From the NCBI GenBank assembly GCA_014898415.1, contig RCTD01000018.1, forward strand, positions 67,001-131,000: a stretch of 64,000 bases of DNA, given 5' to 3'. The translations under genes and the position numbers were made by a program. The notes under the pieces are model-generated. The model had not been told where the DNA came from, did no database searches, and saw only the letters and a list, made by a program, of their open reading frames with translations. This document shows positions 1 to 12,327 of the stretch, in pieces. Each line of letters starts with the position of its first letter. Positions within the stretch are counted from its first letter, which is position 1. This DNA is from Stromatinia cepivora (taxonomy: Eukaryota; Ascomycota; Leotiomycetes; Helotiales; Sclerotiniaceae).

Positions 1-798
1 GGCAAGAGCTTGTAAAAGTGATGGTCTTTACGGAAACAGAATTTCCTAGAGGGTTGCATCCGGAAAAGGCGAGTAAACTCTTACTTACCGCTCTACTTTC
101 ACACAACATATACTGGAGCATTTTTTCAAATCCATTCTTCTTTCTGGGAGATAGTAGCTCAAGTCTGAATAGCTTCTATTCAATAGGTCAATCATGTATG
201 GTCGCACATTCCCATCCTCTACTACGACTAACAGATATAGGGACTACTGAAGCGGCCCATATATGGCGCTCTGATACTTTGAGACTCTTTTTCCCAGAGT
301 TCAAACACAATCACAAAATCAAAAGCTCTAGGGTGCGCATGCAAACTTGTCTTGATAAAGTGGCAGATTCTTATGCCGAAGGGTTTGCTGCAAGCGCGGC
401 TCGATATATTTTCAAACTAGACTCGTCGGAGATTATTAGCAAACTTCACAAAGTTTATCGACAGGCTGCGAATCTCTCTTACAACCTCTGGACCCGCAGA
501 GTATATCTTAAAATAACCACACTGGAAGGTCTGAACAAAATATTCGACGGCAAGGATCCGAAGACGATTCTTCATACTTCGGTAACCGAAGATAACGAGG
601 ACAAGCTGACAAGGCCAAGCTATCACCATAGTTGTGCACCCCCTAGTCGAAGCATACGGAACCGAACAAGCTGAGCATTTTGAACGCTCGCGAATATGGG
701 GGCCAGCTGAGGTATGGTTGCACAACCCTTCGCCATGCAAGTCTGGAGTTCGTGGGTCGGAATCACTATGCGGGCAGGGTGTGGAAATGGAAGGATAA
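1..798 (+). pseudogene. Coiled-coil family paralogue, 5'-partial, frameshifted
   Basis: The reading frame is open from the window edge, so the 5' part lies outside. Position by position it parallels the gene at 1449-2853: a helical segment ending in NPFFFLG, a phase-1 intron at 196-240 (45 bp), then a WRSDTLRLFFPE block matching WRAETLRLIFPQ in the neighbour, and an RQAANLSY segment matching IQAAELSY. Near 605-616 the frame jumps by one base. The first frame runs into a stop after ARG/SER-rich junk at 674, while the next frame continues the family sequence (VVHPLVEAYG, compare VVYPLIEAFG) to TAA at 796-798, well short of the neighbour's C-terminal coiled coil. I infer a tandem duplicate disabled by a 1-nt indel and C-terminal loss. 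A sequencing indel is the alternative. Function of the family is unknown to me. Confidence 0.6.
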
Positions 799-1448
799 CA
801 CGGAGCAAAAGTGAAGGTATTTCTGTTTGACATAATTCCTTGAAGGAAAAGGTAATGTTCACTTGAAGACAAGACACGATTAGAATCCGCGCTATTCATA
901 GATTCGCGCACGTTATTTCTTGATTTCATATATTGAGGAGCGCACTGCCTTGTGAACTATGAGTGCTATCAAAAAATTTAATTGCAAATCATCGAAATAA
1001 AATATGACTCCTTTTTTGTTCATCATTATAGGCAAGGGATTATAAATAGAAACCATTTCATATTGATGCTTCCGTGTAACCCATGATACAATCATGTAAA
1101 AAAACAGGAACAAGTGATACACCTGTACCTAAAATGGAAATCAATCAAAGCCAACCCTTAAAGAAAATTGATAAAAAGAAAAAGAAACTCTAGTGGCACA
1201 CTCGGTACCTAGTTTCAACAGTACCCGAGTAATTTATTATCTACATCAAGCCTAAAATTGATGACCATTCCTACTTCGAACCATCGGCCAACCATGAGTA
1301 CAAAGAATATTTAATTCTTTGTGTGGGTATTTTCCACCATTCTAGTTATTCAACAGAGAATTTAAAACATTGTGATATCGACTTGATCACTGAAAACGGC
1401 GCAATAACAAACTTAGAAATAATCATCAACCCAAGCAAGCTTGACTTT
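799..1448. other. Intergenic, AT-rich, between tandem paralogues
   Basis: No supported gene. Short frames here have no family resemblance and no splice support. It serves as the upstream region of the intact paralogue. The frame that opens at 1323 begins with GTG, so I place the start at the ATG at 1449. Confidence 0.5.
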
Positions 1449-2853
1449 ATGGAGGCCAAAATTTCTCAACTACAAAAAACTTTAAAGCAGAAAGATGAGC
1501 TGATAAGACGAATTCAAGGAGAGCTGTTAAAAAAATATACGACGCGCGAAACTTGGGTACCAATAGATGGTATTATAGACAAATTCCAAGATCTTAGATA
1601 CGACATACGTCAATGGTGTTCGGGAGAGGCAAAAAAAGTTTATAAATTTGATCTGAAGGGGAACGAACGTGAAGTATTCCTTCAAGAAGTAGCAAAATTT
1701 TTACTTCTCGAAGGAGCAGATCAGAAGGAATTTCCAAAAGGACTACTTAGGGATGGCAACCTGAGAACGAGAGTTATTCTGGAAGGCCTCTTTGCCCACC
1801 ATCTTTTTTCAACATTTTTTTCAGACCCTTTCTTCTTCCTAGGACAGCAAATCTCCAAAGGCCTCAACGACATTTTGTCGTTAGCTGCATCATGTAGGTC
1901 CTGAAAGGTTCTCACTGATGATAAAAAAACTAAATTCTATAGGGAGCCTACGTGAAGCTCATAGTTGGCGTGCGGAAACTTTGAGACTCATCTTCCCACA
2001 AAGGACTGACTTGGATGCTACAACAGTGAAAGCGCAGGTAGAAAAACTCATTCATAAAGCAGCCATTATTGCAGCCAAAGAATTTGCGCGAAGTCCAGCG
2101 CGTCATATCATAGATGAAAAGTCGGGAACCTTTAAAAGATTGGAAGATGTGTATATCCAGGCTGCCGAGCTTTCGTATAGGCTCGGGACTCAAAAACAAT
2201 ACATGAAGCTCTCTACCGGATCCGTTTTCTTAAGTAGGCCATTTAGAAAGGCTGGCGATGGTCGCACCAATGAGCGTTTGCATGGGGACCACCGCAAAAT
2301 GAATATACACCATAGTTGCGAGGATGACGGTGAAGAAAATCAACCAATCTCCATGGTTGTATACCCTCTAATTGAGGCATTTGGGAGCGCCCCAACTGGA
2401 CCAGGAGATATATGGAAATATTTTCATGAACCAAGGATTTGGTCCAAACTCGAGGTTCGGCTGGATATTCCTGAGCCAGGAGAGCCTGCAGAAGATGAGA
2501 CCAAGAAAGTGAAATCAACCGCTGTTTCTCGACGAGTGGACTCCTCAAAGTTTGAGCCGGCAGAACGGCTAGGTGCAAGGTTACTGAAAGGTTTGGAGTC
2601 CACTACTTTGTTAGAGCTTGTTAAACCTTATATAGACGAATTTTCGAACAAACTAAAGCCTTTAGTAGATGGGTTACGCGAGGAAACAATGCAACTTGAG
2701 GAGAAATGCGACGAGAAGGATTTGTCTATTAGGTCATGGCAGGCCAGGACAGAGGATATACAAAAGGAAAGAGATCAATTAAGAATTCAGAAGGAAGCTA
2801 TGTCGCTGGAAATAAAGCGCCTCGGATCCGAGTTACGCCTAAAGGACATATAA
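1449..2853 (+). CDS. Coiled-coil protein of a duplicated fungal family
   Basis: Two exons, 1449-1893 and 1943-2853, joined by a 49-bp GT-AG intron in phase 1; product 451 aa. The N-terminus is a short coiled coil (SQLQKTLKQKDELIRRIQ). A helical middle contains RQWCSG and the aromatic SDPFFFLG motif; after the intron come WRAETLRLIFP and IQAAELSYRLG. The last ~70 residues form a second charged coiled coil (EEKCDEKDLSIRSWQ onward). No catalytic motif is visible. The intron sits 24 residues after the S/T-D-P/F motif, as in the gene at the right end of the window, which also has an N-terminal SANT-like domain that is absent here. The gene may therefore be 5'-truncated, or an upstream exon may be unrecognised. 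Function unknown. Confidence 0.65.
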
Positions 2854-4283
2854 ACACACCATGAATAATTAGGACAAAAGGGGAATGATACCTAATTAGA
2901 GAGTAGAAAGGGGGCATGAAAAAGTTGGCGAAACAAGTACGGATATATACGAATATATTGAGCGAAATATCGAAAAATACCAGCCAGAAGAGCCTCAATC
3001 AAATGAAACGTAGAGCTACTTTGACGGATAAAAGATGCTCTCTGCCTTTCTGCCTTCCGTGAAGAGTTGGATGTGTTCGCGCAGAACTTGAAAGCGATAA
3101 GAACTTTTTATCGATTTTGTCATCGCACGGGACCACGTGACTTCCCCTTGGAATTATTCAATCACTGTGTTGTTGGTGTGCATGCTATATATATTACAAG
3201 GTCTAGTTCGCACTTGCACCCGCTGAACGCCCTTCCTCTAACGTCCAGAAGTTAGAGCATTGCAAGTGCTATTATCAGTAAGGCGATAATACCTACTTGG
3301 TAGTCAGGGTAGTAGTGAGTGCATACGGTGAATTCGAATGATCAAGTGATGATACTCGAGTTTTAACGTTGTGGTTGCATCCGTCCAGTGTGTGGGCCGT
3401 AGCCTTATTCTTTTGCACAACTCTCGAGCTCCCAGCTTCAATGACCCGCATTACAAAGAAAACATTTGACCTCAAATAATAGTCGTGCAGATCACTTGCA
3501 GCAACTGGATCAAGCATCATCTTCAACTGCTAATGCAAGAGGAAGGGGAGAAAAGAGCCAGTTCCTACCTCAAAAAGACGAAAAGTGCGATTTTGACGGG
3601 AAGTGTTAGTTGCGTTCGAGATTGTTTCTACACAGTAAGGTTCTACATATCACCAGTAGCCAAGTATTAATTGTGTAGTGACTTCGCTCTTTCACTCCTG
3701 GTTAGCTATAGGAAACCTAGAGAGCAAATTTCAGAATGTTTTCACACTCCGCATTCCCAAAGGTACATCTTGATTTGTGCCGCCGGTCAATTGACTTGTG
3801 TTTGTTCTGTTCATCCAAGCCATACATTTGGGGGCGAAGGCTGCTTACTTGCTGACAATGTTGTACAGGTCCCACATCATGCATACAGATTGAGGCTGAG
3901 CATAGTCGGTGATGATATCTCCATTGTCATAGCATTCATTATCTGGAAACATCCATTCTCATTGTGATATATCGTTTCTTTCTTTCTTGACTCGTACTTT
4001 AGTGCGGTGAAGTAAAGCATTGAGGAAGAGTTGTTTTGAACTTTCGTGGTATGTCTACTATTTCCATTGACTCATTTTTTGCTTTGCATAAAAATGCCTT
4101 TGATGCGCGACAAGCAGCCGTTGTCGGGTGATTGATTGCCTTAACAAGGCTGACAGACTCCAATGGTTGCTAATTCTCGAAGCTTTCGCGAGAAGGTCCT
4201 TCCATCGCGCTTTTTTACTTCGGGATATCCAGCATCTCTATCTCTCTGAGATATCTACCGGCATTTGAGTTCGTCCACGCACG
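2854..4283. other. Intergenic region upstream of the Zn2Cys6 gene
   Basis: Short frames at 3067-3255, 3485-3670 and 3671-3967 lack recognisable domains and consistent starts. I see no gene. The last ~100 bp before 4284 is the likely promoter and 5' UTR of the regulator gene. Confidence 0.5.
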
Positions 4284-7200
4284 ATGGCCGAAAATAACAA
4301 AACGGAGTTGGAGGAAGGAGACGACGTCTCGCAGTTACAAATAGATGATATCCAATGTGGCTCTCGTGGTCAGTTGGCCATTTCTTTTTGGCATGGCTTT
4401 CGAAATATTGTATAATAACATGCACAGGAAGTAAGAAGCCTCGTCGAGCTTCGAGACCGAAAGCCAAAACTGGATGCAACACTTGCAAGTATGCTTCCGC
4501 GGGCAAATTACTTTGTGTCGCCGTTATTAATCTATAATAATAGGAACCGGCGAGTCAAATGTGATGAAACGAAGCCAAATTGCGTGAGATGTCAAAACCT
4601 TGGAAGGGTTTGCGATGGATATCCAGCTTATGCCGAGCGATGGAAGTCGGAGAACCAAATGGCAGCGGTCTCCTCATTGGGGTTGTCTAAATACAACGAG
4701 GTACCTTTGAATACTCACTCTATTTCTTATTTGAGCAGCAAATTGACGTCCTCCAGAATTTGAAGCCTGGTGTACCTCGTCATGCAAATAAGATAGACTA
4801 TGCATGGGAAAATACTTCGATTAAGCTACCATCAATCAAAGAGCAGTCACCCGAGTTTGATTTCGGTGAAGAGCGGCAAATTCCCCAAGGCAGGAGCCAA
4901 AGTGGTTATCCTTTTCCATCGCAAGAAGCAATTTACGTTGTTGATAATACCTCAGGACCTGTTCCCCATCTTCTTGTTCCTTCCTTAAATACGCTGTCAA
5001 GCACAGAAGAAAAACATAATGGAATGTATTCAGTGGGATTTTGTAATAATCAGCAGGTCGCAAATTACTGGGGTACAGCGTTTGAGACTCTACGTCGAAA
5101 TACATCTCAATTTGCTGTAAATGAGAAACCACACCCGGAACACATGAGCGGCCGATGGAAGCAGAAATATAGCTCTGTCAGTGCTAGTCAACAATTTCGC
5201 TTGGTCTTAGCAAAGCAAGCAAAAATCGTGATGACAATCCAAAGGTTTCTTAAACTTATGAGAGCCCATTCGAGTCTGCAACCGTATTCTTCGACAGATC
5301 AAGCCATGCTTGATGTTTCGAAGCCTTTATCACAATCTCCTGATAGCAATTCATTGTTTGAGACCTCGGATACATCCCTCGACATAGATATGACTACTCT
5401 AACTGACATCGAATCTAGCACGGATGACACCGACTACGAGTCTTATGACCTTCCAGATGACCCTGAACTTTTAGCTTCAACTGAAGAACGGATCATAAAC
5501 CCAAAAGCTTATTTTCATAAGTTGGAATCCTTGGAAAGGCATGTTTTCAGTAACTCGGGACTATTCATTCACGAAACCGGTATATCTACAGGCCCAGCCC
5601 AGGATGAAGCTCTACTTTGCCCTCCAGAACCAAGATACCATAAAGATCAAACAGATTCTCTTATTGGCACTATTCAATATTCCAACTCGAAACTCCTGCT
5701 GGAACTTCTTGTATGTCATAATAGGGCTCATAGAGCTGGCAAAAATTTGACCTCACTTCAGGAGAATGGTTATTGTGCGAGGCATATTTCTATATTAGTA
5801 CAGGATCAACATAGGGCTGGAGTCGTGAGAGTTGTCCAGATTGAGATAAAAATCTTATTAGATCTAGCAAAAGCATTCAGGCTGTCTATGGATGCATTAA
5901 TGGCTAATTCCAATTCTAGATCACAGCATCACATACTAAATATGATTGAAATCGATGGGTTGATTGACGGGTGTGACAAGGAGTTTGGTGTCACTCGAAT
6001 GAGCCAAGAGATATTAGATGACATATTTATCTCATTGCCCCATGATATTGCCGGCAGGCCATTGCAGGCCTTTGTTTGGCAATTTACAACTCAAATTATT
6101 GAACTCGCAATCTTATCGTATGCTGGTGCTCATATCCAGCCATTCGATCTAGACTTGATGGGAAAGGATATCCCATCATTTCACATTCCACAACAATTTC
6201 AATATCATGATACTACATTGAATCGACTTGGCGATCTTTTGGATATTTCAAATACGAGTAGACGAGGTGTAGAAATACGTCGTCGACAACTGCAATGCAT
6301 GGATGCTTTTTTAGGAAAAAAGCAGCCCTGGGTTTTTCATAAGTTCAATAATGATTTTCCTGTTGATAATACGCGTTTATGTCTATCATCGACCATTGAA
6401 GCTCTAACAGATCTTTGGGGTCCATCTTGGAAAATAGTGAGAAACTGTTCGCCGTACGAGATCAAGCAATATGATATCGGAAATGGTGCCATCATACCAT
6501 GGAAAGTTCAAGACGGCGGACGTGACAACTGCTCTGACCACGTTTCTTCCGAGGTATTTTGTCACTGGATACCATTTAAGGATTGGAACGAAGACGAAGT
6601 TGAGGCAAATCAGGAATCTTTACCGAGGCGGTATCTTTTGTCTTCTAACATCCTGCTAATTGGCGCACGAAACGACTATGGTCTTCTTGTCAATGATAAA
6701 TGTGTTCCGTCTCCAGCAAGCATCTTACGAACGAAAAGCCGACTGTCAAATCGGCAAGCTCTGCGATCACCTAATACTTCTCGTGCTAGACGATATGTCG
6801 ATTCCCACGCGATTCAAATACAAGGAAGTGCCATGGGATTTATTTCTGGTGCAGGTCAAGTCACATATAAAAGAAGGATCGGACATACGATGAAGGATGC
6901 TTTGGTGGAGCGATGGAGACATGGTCTACGGAATCCTATTGACCTTGAAGCTTACTTTGGAATTGAGATATCTCTCTGTTCTCGCAATGCTCGCCGTCGA
7001 CGATTGCTAAGTATTCTCGCGTCTGATACTATGGTCAATTATCTTCATGCTATCTCTTTTAAATGGGGCGCCGGGGTTTGCGAGCGTGCATACCTGAAAG
7101 CATTACGCTGTCCAAAAAGTTTTCGAAATTTCTGGAAAGCACATAGAGAGTGGCAGCCAAGCATTGGCGATGCAATTTCGAAGTGCTTAGATGCACTAGA

Positions 7201-8005
7201 AGAGACAGGCATTGATGAGGATAATCAGGAGTTGAATGCTTTTTGGGTAGAGTCTTTTGATGCGGTGGGGGACTCGGATGGAGAGGATGATGATGATTTC
7301 GTTGGACAGCCCGGCGCCACTAAGAATGATGACAATGACGATGGGAATCAATCAACAGTGCAATTTACCGCAGCTACTGGCATACCAACCCCACCAAAGA
7401 GTTTGATTTCATTGGACTCAGACTCATGCAAATTCTTTGAGGAATGGATTGTTACGCTTTTTCGATCCGAACATACATGGACAGGATTTCTAGAGGACTC
7501 TGAAGAATCATTGACAATGGCGGTGGTTGGGATGAACTGTCTTGATTTCCATGACCAAGATGGCTTTGGACGATGCTGCTCACTTTCATCAAAACCTAAA
7601 GGATATCCTGTCCTACAAACTTCACTACAAATCAATGAATCACTACTTTCTAGCTATTCAGGAAAGCTCAAGCAAGAAAAGGTCGACAGCGGTAGACAAG
7701 CTATCTGGAACGCGCGGGAGTTGAGGAGTGGAACTACATTTTCTTTGGGAGATCATGGAAGACTGGAGGTCATATCTGGGTCTTCGAAGTTATGTCCCGT
7801 GGTAGTGGAGTGGACGGGAGTAAAAGGTGGTAAAAGTGTTGGCGGGCTTATGAAGGAGGTAAAGAATGTAGGTGTCAATGAAAATTTACTTGGAAAGGGC
7901 GTTGAGAAACATCATAAAGAGTTTATAAGGGGGTGTTGGGAGGTCAAGCCATTACCAGTGTTGATTTTGAGCAAGAGTACGAAGGTTAGATTTGGAAAGG
8001 ACTAA
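4284..8005 (+). CDS. Large Zn2Cys6 (fungal binuclear zinc cluster) protein
   Basis: Four exons: 4284-4368, 4428-4488, 4544-4700 and 4757-8005, with introns of 59, 55 and 56 bp and phases that agree throughout. Product ~1183 aa. Cys 45, 48, 55, 62, 65 and 72 form an exact C-X2-C-X6-C-X6-C-X2-C-X6-C cluster (GCNTCKNRRVKCDETKPNC), preceded by a basic stretch typical of nuclear DNA-binding proteins. The cluster is split by intron 2 directly after the second Cys. The remaining ~1100 residues show no fungal_trans-type domain I recognise. There is an acidic Asp/Glu/Asn stretch about 250 residues from the end, and a folded-looking C-terminal region. It is expected to be a sequence-specific transcription regulator. 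The very long C-terminal part could carry another activity. Target genes cannot be inferred from the neighbours. Confidence 0.8.
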
Positions 8006-10054
8006 ATGGAGGATGGTAACGCCGCTATATAGTTTATAGTCAATTTATTCTATCTTTTTCCTATACCGGTATCCACGACAATATAACGATTTTGTTCGCA
8101 ATTACTTTAAATCCTCTGCGCCCCAGGCTCCCGTGATCTCGGCAAAATTCCCCTTCCTCGCTCCCCACAAACCCTTCCTTTGATCTCACTTTCGACACCA
8201 GATTCATCTTTCTACTAGCCATATTCGTCATTACCGTTTCCTCAATCACCAATTTCACAGACCCCTCTTGCTCTCCAACTACCATCCTGCCGCCTCACAA
8301 ATCTCTCTCAATTGTCTCGCCGTCTTCCCAGGCTAATATCGCCTCTGGCTGATCATCAGCGCCTGTTTACCCTCCAATGAGTGGGGCAAATGCGGAGTAT
8401 TCTAGATCTCTAGGGATTGGCCTTTTGCGTGGAAGTAGGTGCATTGGGTGGGGTGGGGTGGTGGATTTGTGAGTTAATGAGATGTTTGTTGAGTAAAGTG
8501 AGGGTTTGAAAGCGAGGTCGACGGGGGCGAGCGTGAAGGGGTTGGAAGAGGAGAATGAAGTAGGATTGGTCAGGATGTTGTTTACCCAATTTGCTATCTG
8601 GGAACAAACTCCCGGGATACGGACAGTGCAAATACTTACACCTGTGGATGGTTTAATGCCAATAACATTAAGTATTAGTACTGGTAAAAGTCTTGTTGAT
8701 GGAGTCCTGAATGAAGTTGTCGTGGAGGAAAACAACACTTAGATCTTTCCCGAAATTGAACAGCGACGGGGAGGCATTCATCCAACAAAAGTCCAACACC
8801 TTGCTAAAAGTTGATCAACGTGTGCCTATCTATGGTTTGTGTGGATAATGGAACTCCACAATTTACCATGTTGCGCAGACGGTTGAAGATTGTTTTGTAT
8901 AAGAGCAAAGTGGACAACAAGCATTGCGTACTGGAAGGCTACGCGGCGACACCAAAGAAGCTGCTCCCCTGTTTCGGTTCCGAAATTCGTATACATGAGT
9001 GTATCTCTCACACCTCGTTTGAGTATATCCTCAATTTTCCTTGTTGCCGTTGTGTTTACTAGATAACTAGTGCTACTTCTCCTCCTTATATGTAGTAGCT
9101 GTTGCTCTAATTCCTGAGTAGAGAGATAATTACTAGTATCCTTGCGTAATGCAGGTATTTTGGAGCTTATTGACTTCAGATAAGCAGAAGCCAAAGTTCA
9201 GCGCCTATGGCATTAGCATGAACAGAAGGTAAGTGTTGGTGCAATGTGATTTCCGCCTAGTACTCCGAATTGTTGAAGTTAAGTGATACAACCAAATGTA
9301 TAGGCAGTAATATAATCACAAAACTGTCAAATTATGTATGTATGCATATTTATGATGGGATTTGATTGTGGGATGATACTTTTTCCTTTTACATATCCAG
9401 TAAAGTCTGCTAAAACATTTGTTTGAGAGGAAGAAATATTTTTTGGTCATCCCAAAAAACTGGAATGATTGTTTTAGCAGCACAGCATTTGAAAGCTTTT
9501 AGAGAGAAATGATGAATAGGTGTTGAAGTATGTATATTACTGATATAGCTCACAAGGAGGGATGCTCTTTCCACATATATCTTTTGAGAATTACACTCTG
9601 AACCAAGTCCAATGATAGGGACCCATTTAATCCCATATATTACCAGGGTCACATTCGTGAATTCACTATCCGGAGGCACAAAGACAGAGTCTTTTTGAGA
9701 ATGATTATTATCCCTTTGTGGTCATTTGCACATGTTCAAGCTTCACCCCATCAACAGCTATCGATCTTATGAGCTCTTAACTTCAAGATCTTACATCAAT
9801 ACCAGGTTGGTACAAGGCTCTTTCCTTCCAAGAGAACCTGTACCTTCCCTGCGTCCAGCCTCATTATAATGACTCTTTCTTTCTTCAACCTTACTTACAT
9901 AGTGGTCGCTGATCCTCCATACTAGCTCTTTTGGACCTACCCTTAAGAGAACCGCTTTCAAGCTACCTCCGGAGAGCAGCGACGTCCTATATATCTCCCT
10001 CGAACTTAATTGTGCCTACCTTACAGCATAAGGATTTAAATATACTCAACCATT
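8006..10054. other. Intergenic, ~2 kb, with decayed coding traces
   Basis: No intact gene. Minus-strand frames at 8061-8285, 8367-8738 and 8826-9194 look partly protein-like but lack ATG starts and change frame, suggesting relics. The part just before 10055 is pyrimidine-rich, a common feature of fungal core promoters, and probably serves the downstream gene. Confidence 0.45.
8454..8790 (-). pseudogene. Possible enzyme relic, frame-broken
   Basis: Reading leftward from about 8790, a protein-like segment (LFNFGKDLSVVFLHDNFI) runs into TAA. A neighbouring frame continues with TRLLPVLILNVIGI and then, after a possible GTAAGT...CAG intron, WVNNILTNPTSF. The first motif is faintly reminiscent of the middle of fungal HXXXD acyltransferases, but no HXXXD triad is present. 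The identity is a guess. What is visible is only a frame-shifting, stop-containing stretch of coding-like sequence. Confidence 0.2.
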
Positions 10055-11356
10055 ATGACGATGTCACTTTTCCACGGTATCTATTCTTCTTCTGCTCCAC
10101 AAAATATTGGTATCACTATATGCGGCTCATCCACGCAGAATCGTGCGTTTAGATATGTCGTCCCTGAAACATCACCATGGCATCATCCCACACTTCCGGA
10201 GATTCGACCCTTTTCTCTAAATCTCCATATCTTAATCGACGATAAACAACACCTCCGTTACTACATTCTCCGACCTCCGCCCGATAAAGAGCCTTTCGAC
10301 GCTTCTCATTTACCGACGATATCCAGTGTTATAAACATTCGCGACCCGGCGAGGCTCGATCCAGCACCTAAAGATGTCATCAGAGAAGTCCACAATGCCT
10401 TCGGGATGCAGAAGTTATGGGATTCCAAGAGTGGATTGTGCTACACTCTCCTTACAGCTCGTTTTGCGCCAGATGCCCTCCATTCAACCATCGCCCTCAG
10501 CCCAACCACAGCTTCCGCTATGTTTAGTCATTCCAAATCTTTGCAGACAAAGCCATATGTGATACGACCTGCCGCCGAACTACCTCAGATACTAGCAAGT
10601 GGCGATATATATCCTCTTGAATACGGATCGCACTCATTGGACGTTCCATTCAACGAGTTACAATTCAAGAGGGTTAGCACTGAAATCTATGGCTGGTATA
10701 TGTACAGCTGGCCCTGGCTTTCCAATGTTCGTGCAGAGAAGTCCGTGTGTGTTAAAGCACAGAAAGATTGTCAAATACTGGCTCAACAGTGCCGCTGGAG
10801 AAACGGAGGCTGGCTACTTGATCATCATATTCAACAATTTTACTTTCCCAGGGGATTATGCTTTCCAACTTCCTCAGCTGACTCTGGCGTAGCGACCAAT
10901 CCACCCAAAAACGACGCGGTGATCTCTGCGAATCCAAAGGATTACATCGAGGGTCCCTGGATTGCAGATGGCCTTTATAAGCGCGCTCGTACTGCGCTCC
11001 GCCGTAAATATCTCATGGAATTTCCTTGGTTCGAACTCTCAAGTCTGAAACGCAAAGTTGAGTATGATATAGGCTTCTTGCACATGGCGTGGCAGTTAGT
11101 TGGATATCCATATATGCAAAGCAACAACGAGGAGAATATCCATGTAGAAACATTGCAGGATAAGGAGATAATCACATTTTACAATGCGGATATGTATGAT
11201 TTGGTTAGATGTTGGCCGGATGAGAGTGCATCTATGGGAAAGGAAGGAAGATTGCAGAAGAGGATGGAAAAGTATCGTCCGCACGTCAATGTAAACTTTG
11301 ATGCTATGCCTCAGAGTTGGAGACAGTTGATGAGCTTTGGTGATGAGTTATCATGA
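10055..11356 (+). CDS. Hypothetical protein, 433 aa, single exon
   Basis: An uninterrupted 433-codon frame from ATG 10055 to TGA 11356, with no intron signals needed. The composition is that of a soluble, globular protein rich in Trp, Tyr and Pro (for example TEIYGWYMYSWPWLSNV and WRNGGWLLDHHIQQFYFP). There is no signal peptide or clear membrane segment. No motif is recognised. A second in-frame ATG lies 6 bases downstream. An overlapping frame at 9931-10152 is a shadow. It stands alone between two gene-poor stretches. That it is a real gene rests on its length and amino-acid composition; I do not recognise the family. Confidence 0.65.
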   Translation: MTMSLFHGIYSSSAPQNIGITICGSSTQNRAFRYVVPETSPWHHPTLPEIRPFSLNLHILIDDKQHLRYYILRPPPDKEPFDASHLPTISSVINIRDPARLDPAPKDVIREVHNAFGMQKLWDSKSGLCYTLLTARFAPDALHSTIALSPTTASAMFSHSKSLQTKPYVIRPAAELPQILASGDIYPLEYGSHSLDVPFNELQFKRVSTEIYGWYMYSWPWLSNVRAEKSVCVKAQKDCQILAQQCRWRNGGWLLDHHIQQFYFPRGLCFPTSSADSGVATNPPKNDAVISANPKDYIEGPWIADGLYKRARTALRRKYLMEFPWFELSSLKRKVEYDIGFLHMAWQLVGYPYMQSNNEENIHVETLQDKEIITFYNADMYDLVRCWPDESASMGKEGRLQKRMEKYRPHVNVNFDAMPQSWRQLMSFGDELS

Positions 11357-11913
11357 CTATTTCTTGTTCGAGATTCACGAAGGATAGAACATTGCGTACA
11401 AGCATAGAGAGACGACATGAATCACACCATACGACGGAAAAATAATACGATGACGACGACAGAGCATACATAGAGAGACCGTGGTAAACTTTGAGATAAT
11501 GGATGCTGAACGGAAGGAAGTAATTTGGGTAAAGTCGCTGGAACATGGAACTTTCAATGCTGTTTTTCAATGAAGGCTCATGGAAGTGTCTTATGGTTGC
11601 ATAGAATAAGGTTATTGGCTTAGAGACTTCCGCACCAACTGATAACGGAACAATAGATATATAAATTAATATTATACTATAAACTTTCTGTTTACTTGAG
11701 TCGTCTTCCAACTCCAGCTCTTTCTCCTCCGGTTCCACAATCTTAGTTACTTGGCCGCAAAATTGGGTGCGGTTTCGCATTACTTAAGTATATATATTAA
11801 AATACGTTGATATAGAACATACGCCAAAACGAAAGTCATATGTGTTAACTTTTGGTGCAGGAAGTAGTAGTATTGTTGACTATATAGGTTGAACTAAGGA
11901 TCTATAATTCTAA

Positions 11914-11988
11914 TAGGAGTAGAATTGAGGTTATCCCCAAATATGGTCTGTGCACCATTGTGATCACGTGACCTCAATTCTAATCCTA
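11914..11988. repeat. Short inverted repeat
   Basis: An 18-base arm at 11914-11931 is repeated in reverse complement at 11971-11988 with one mismatch, separated by 39 bases that include a CACGTG-like core (atcacgtg). It could be a small hairpin, the remnant ends of a tiny element, or a palindromic control site. Confidence 0.55.
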
Positions 11989-12105
11989 TGATGGCCTCAT
12001 TTCCAACAATATGTTATTTTCGTTTAATTATTAACTTATTTAATCAAAAAAGATTGAGAGATCCAGATTAATTTAAAAAAATGACAACCGGATACTTTGA
12101 AAAAA

Positions 12106-12327
12106 GGGCTTTTAGAATATATAATTTTTCATAGGGTTAGGCCCTATAATTATTGATCAATAATTATTTGAAATGATGATGGTGAATAATGAGAATCAAA
12201 ATAAATTTAATGCCTAAGGCATTTCACTTCGAACTTTTCAATCGATATCATCATTTATCACCATCTTCAATTTATTATTAAACTAGAGGGTCTAACCTTA
12301 TGGAAATTATATATTATGAAAGCCCTC
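12106..12327. repeat. Foldback (MITE-like) inverted repeat, ~222 bp
   Basis: The left arm (gggctttta...atatataattt...agggttaggccct) and the reverse complement of the right arm (gagggcttt...atatataattt...aaggttagaccct) align over roughly 100 bases each, with mismatches and small gaps. The centre lies near the quasi-palindrome at 12212-12226, and a perfect 22-bp palindrome sits inside the left arm around 12147-12168. No coding capacity. The structure fits a foldback element or an old MITE; I cannot see a clear target-site duplication. Confidence 0.55.
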
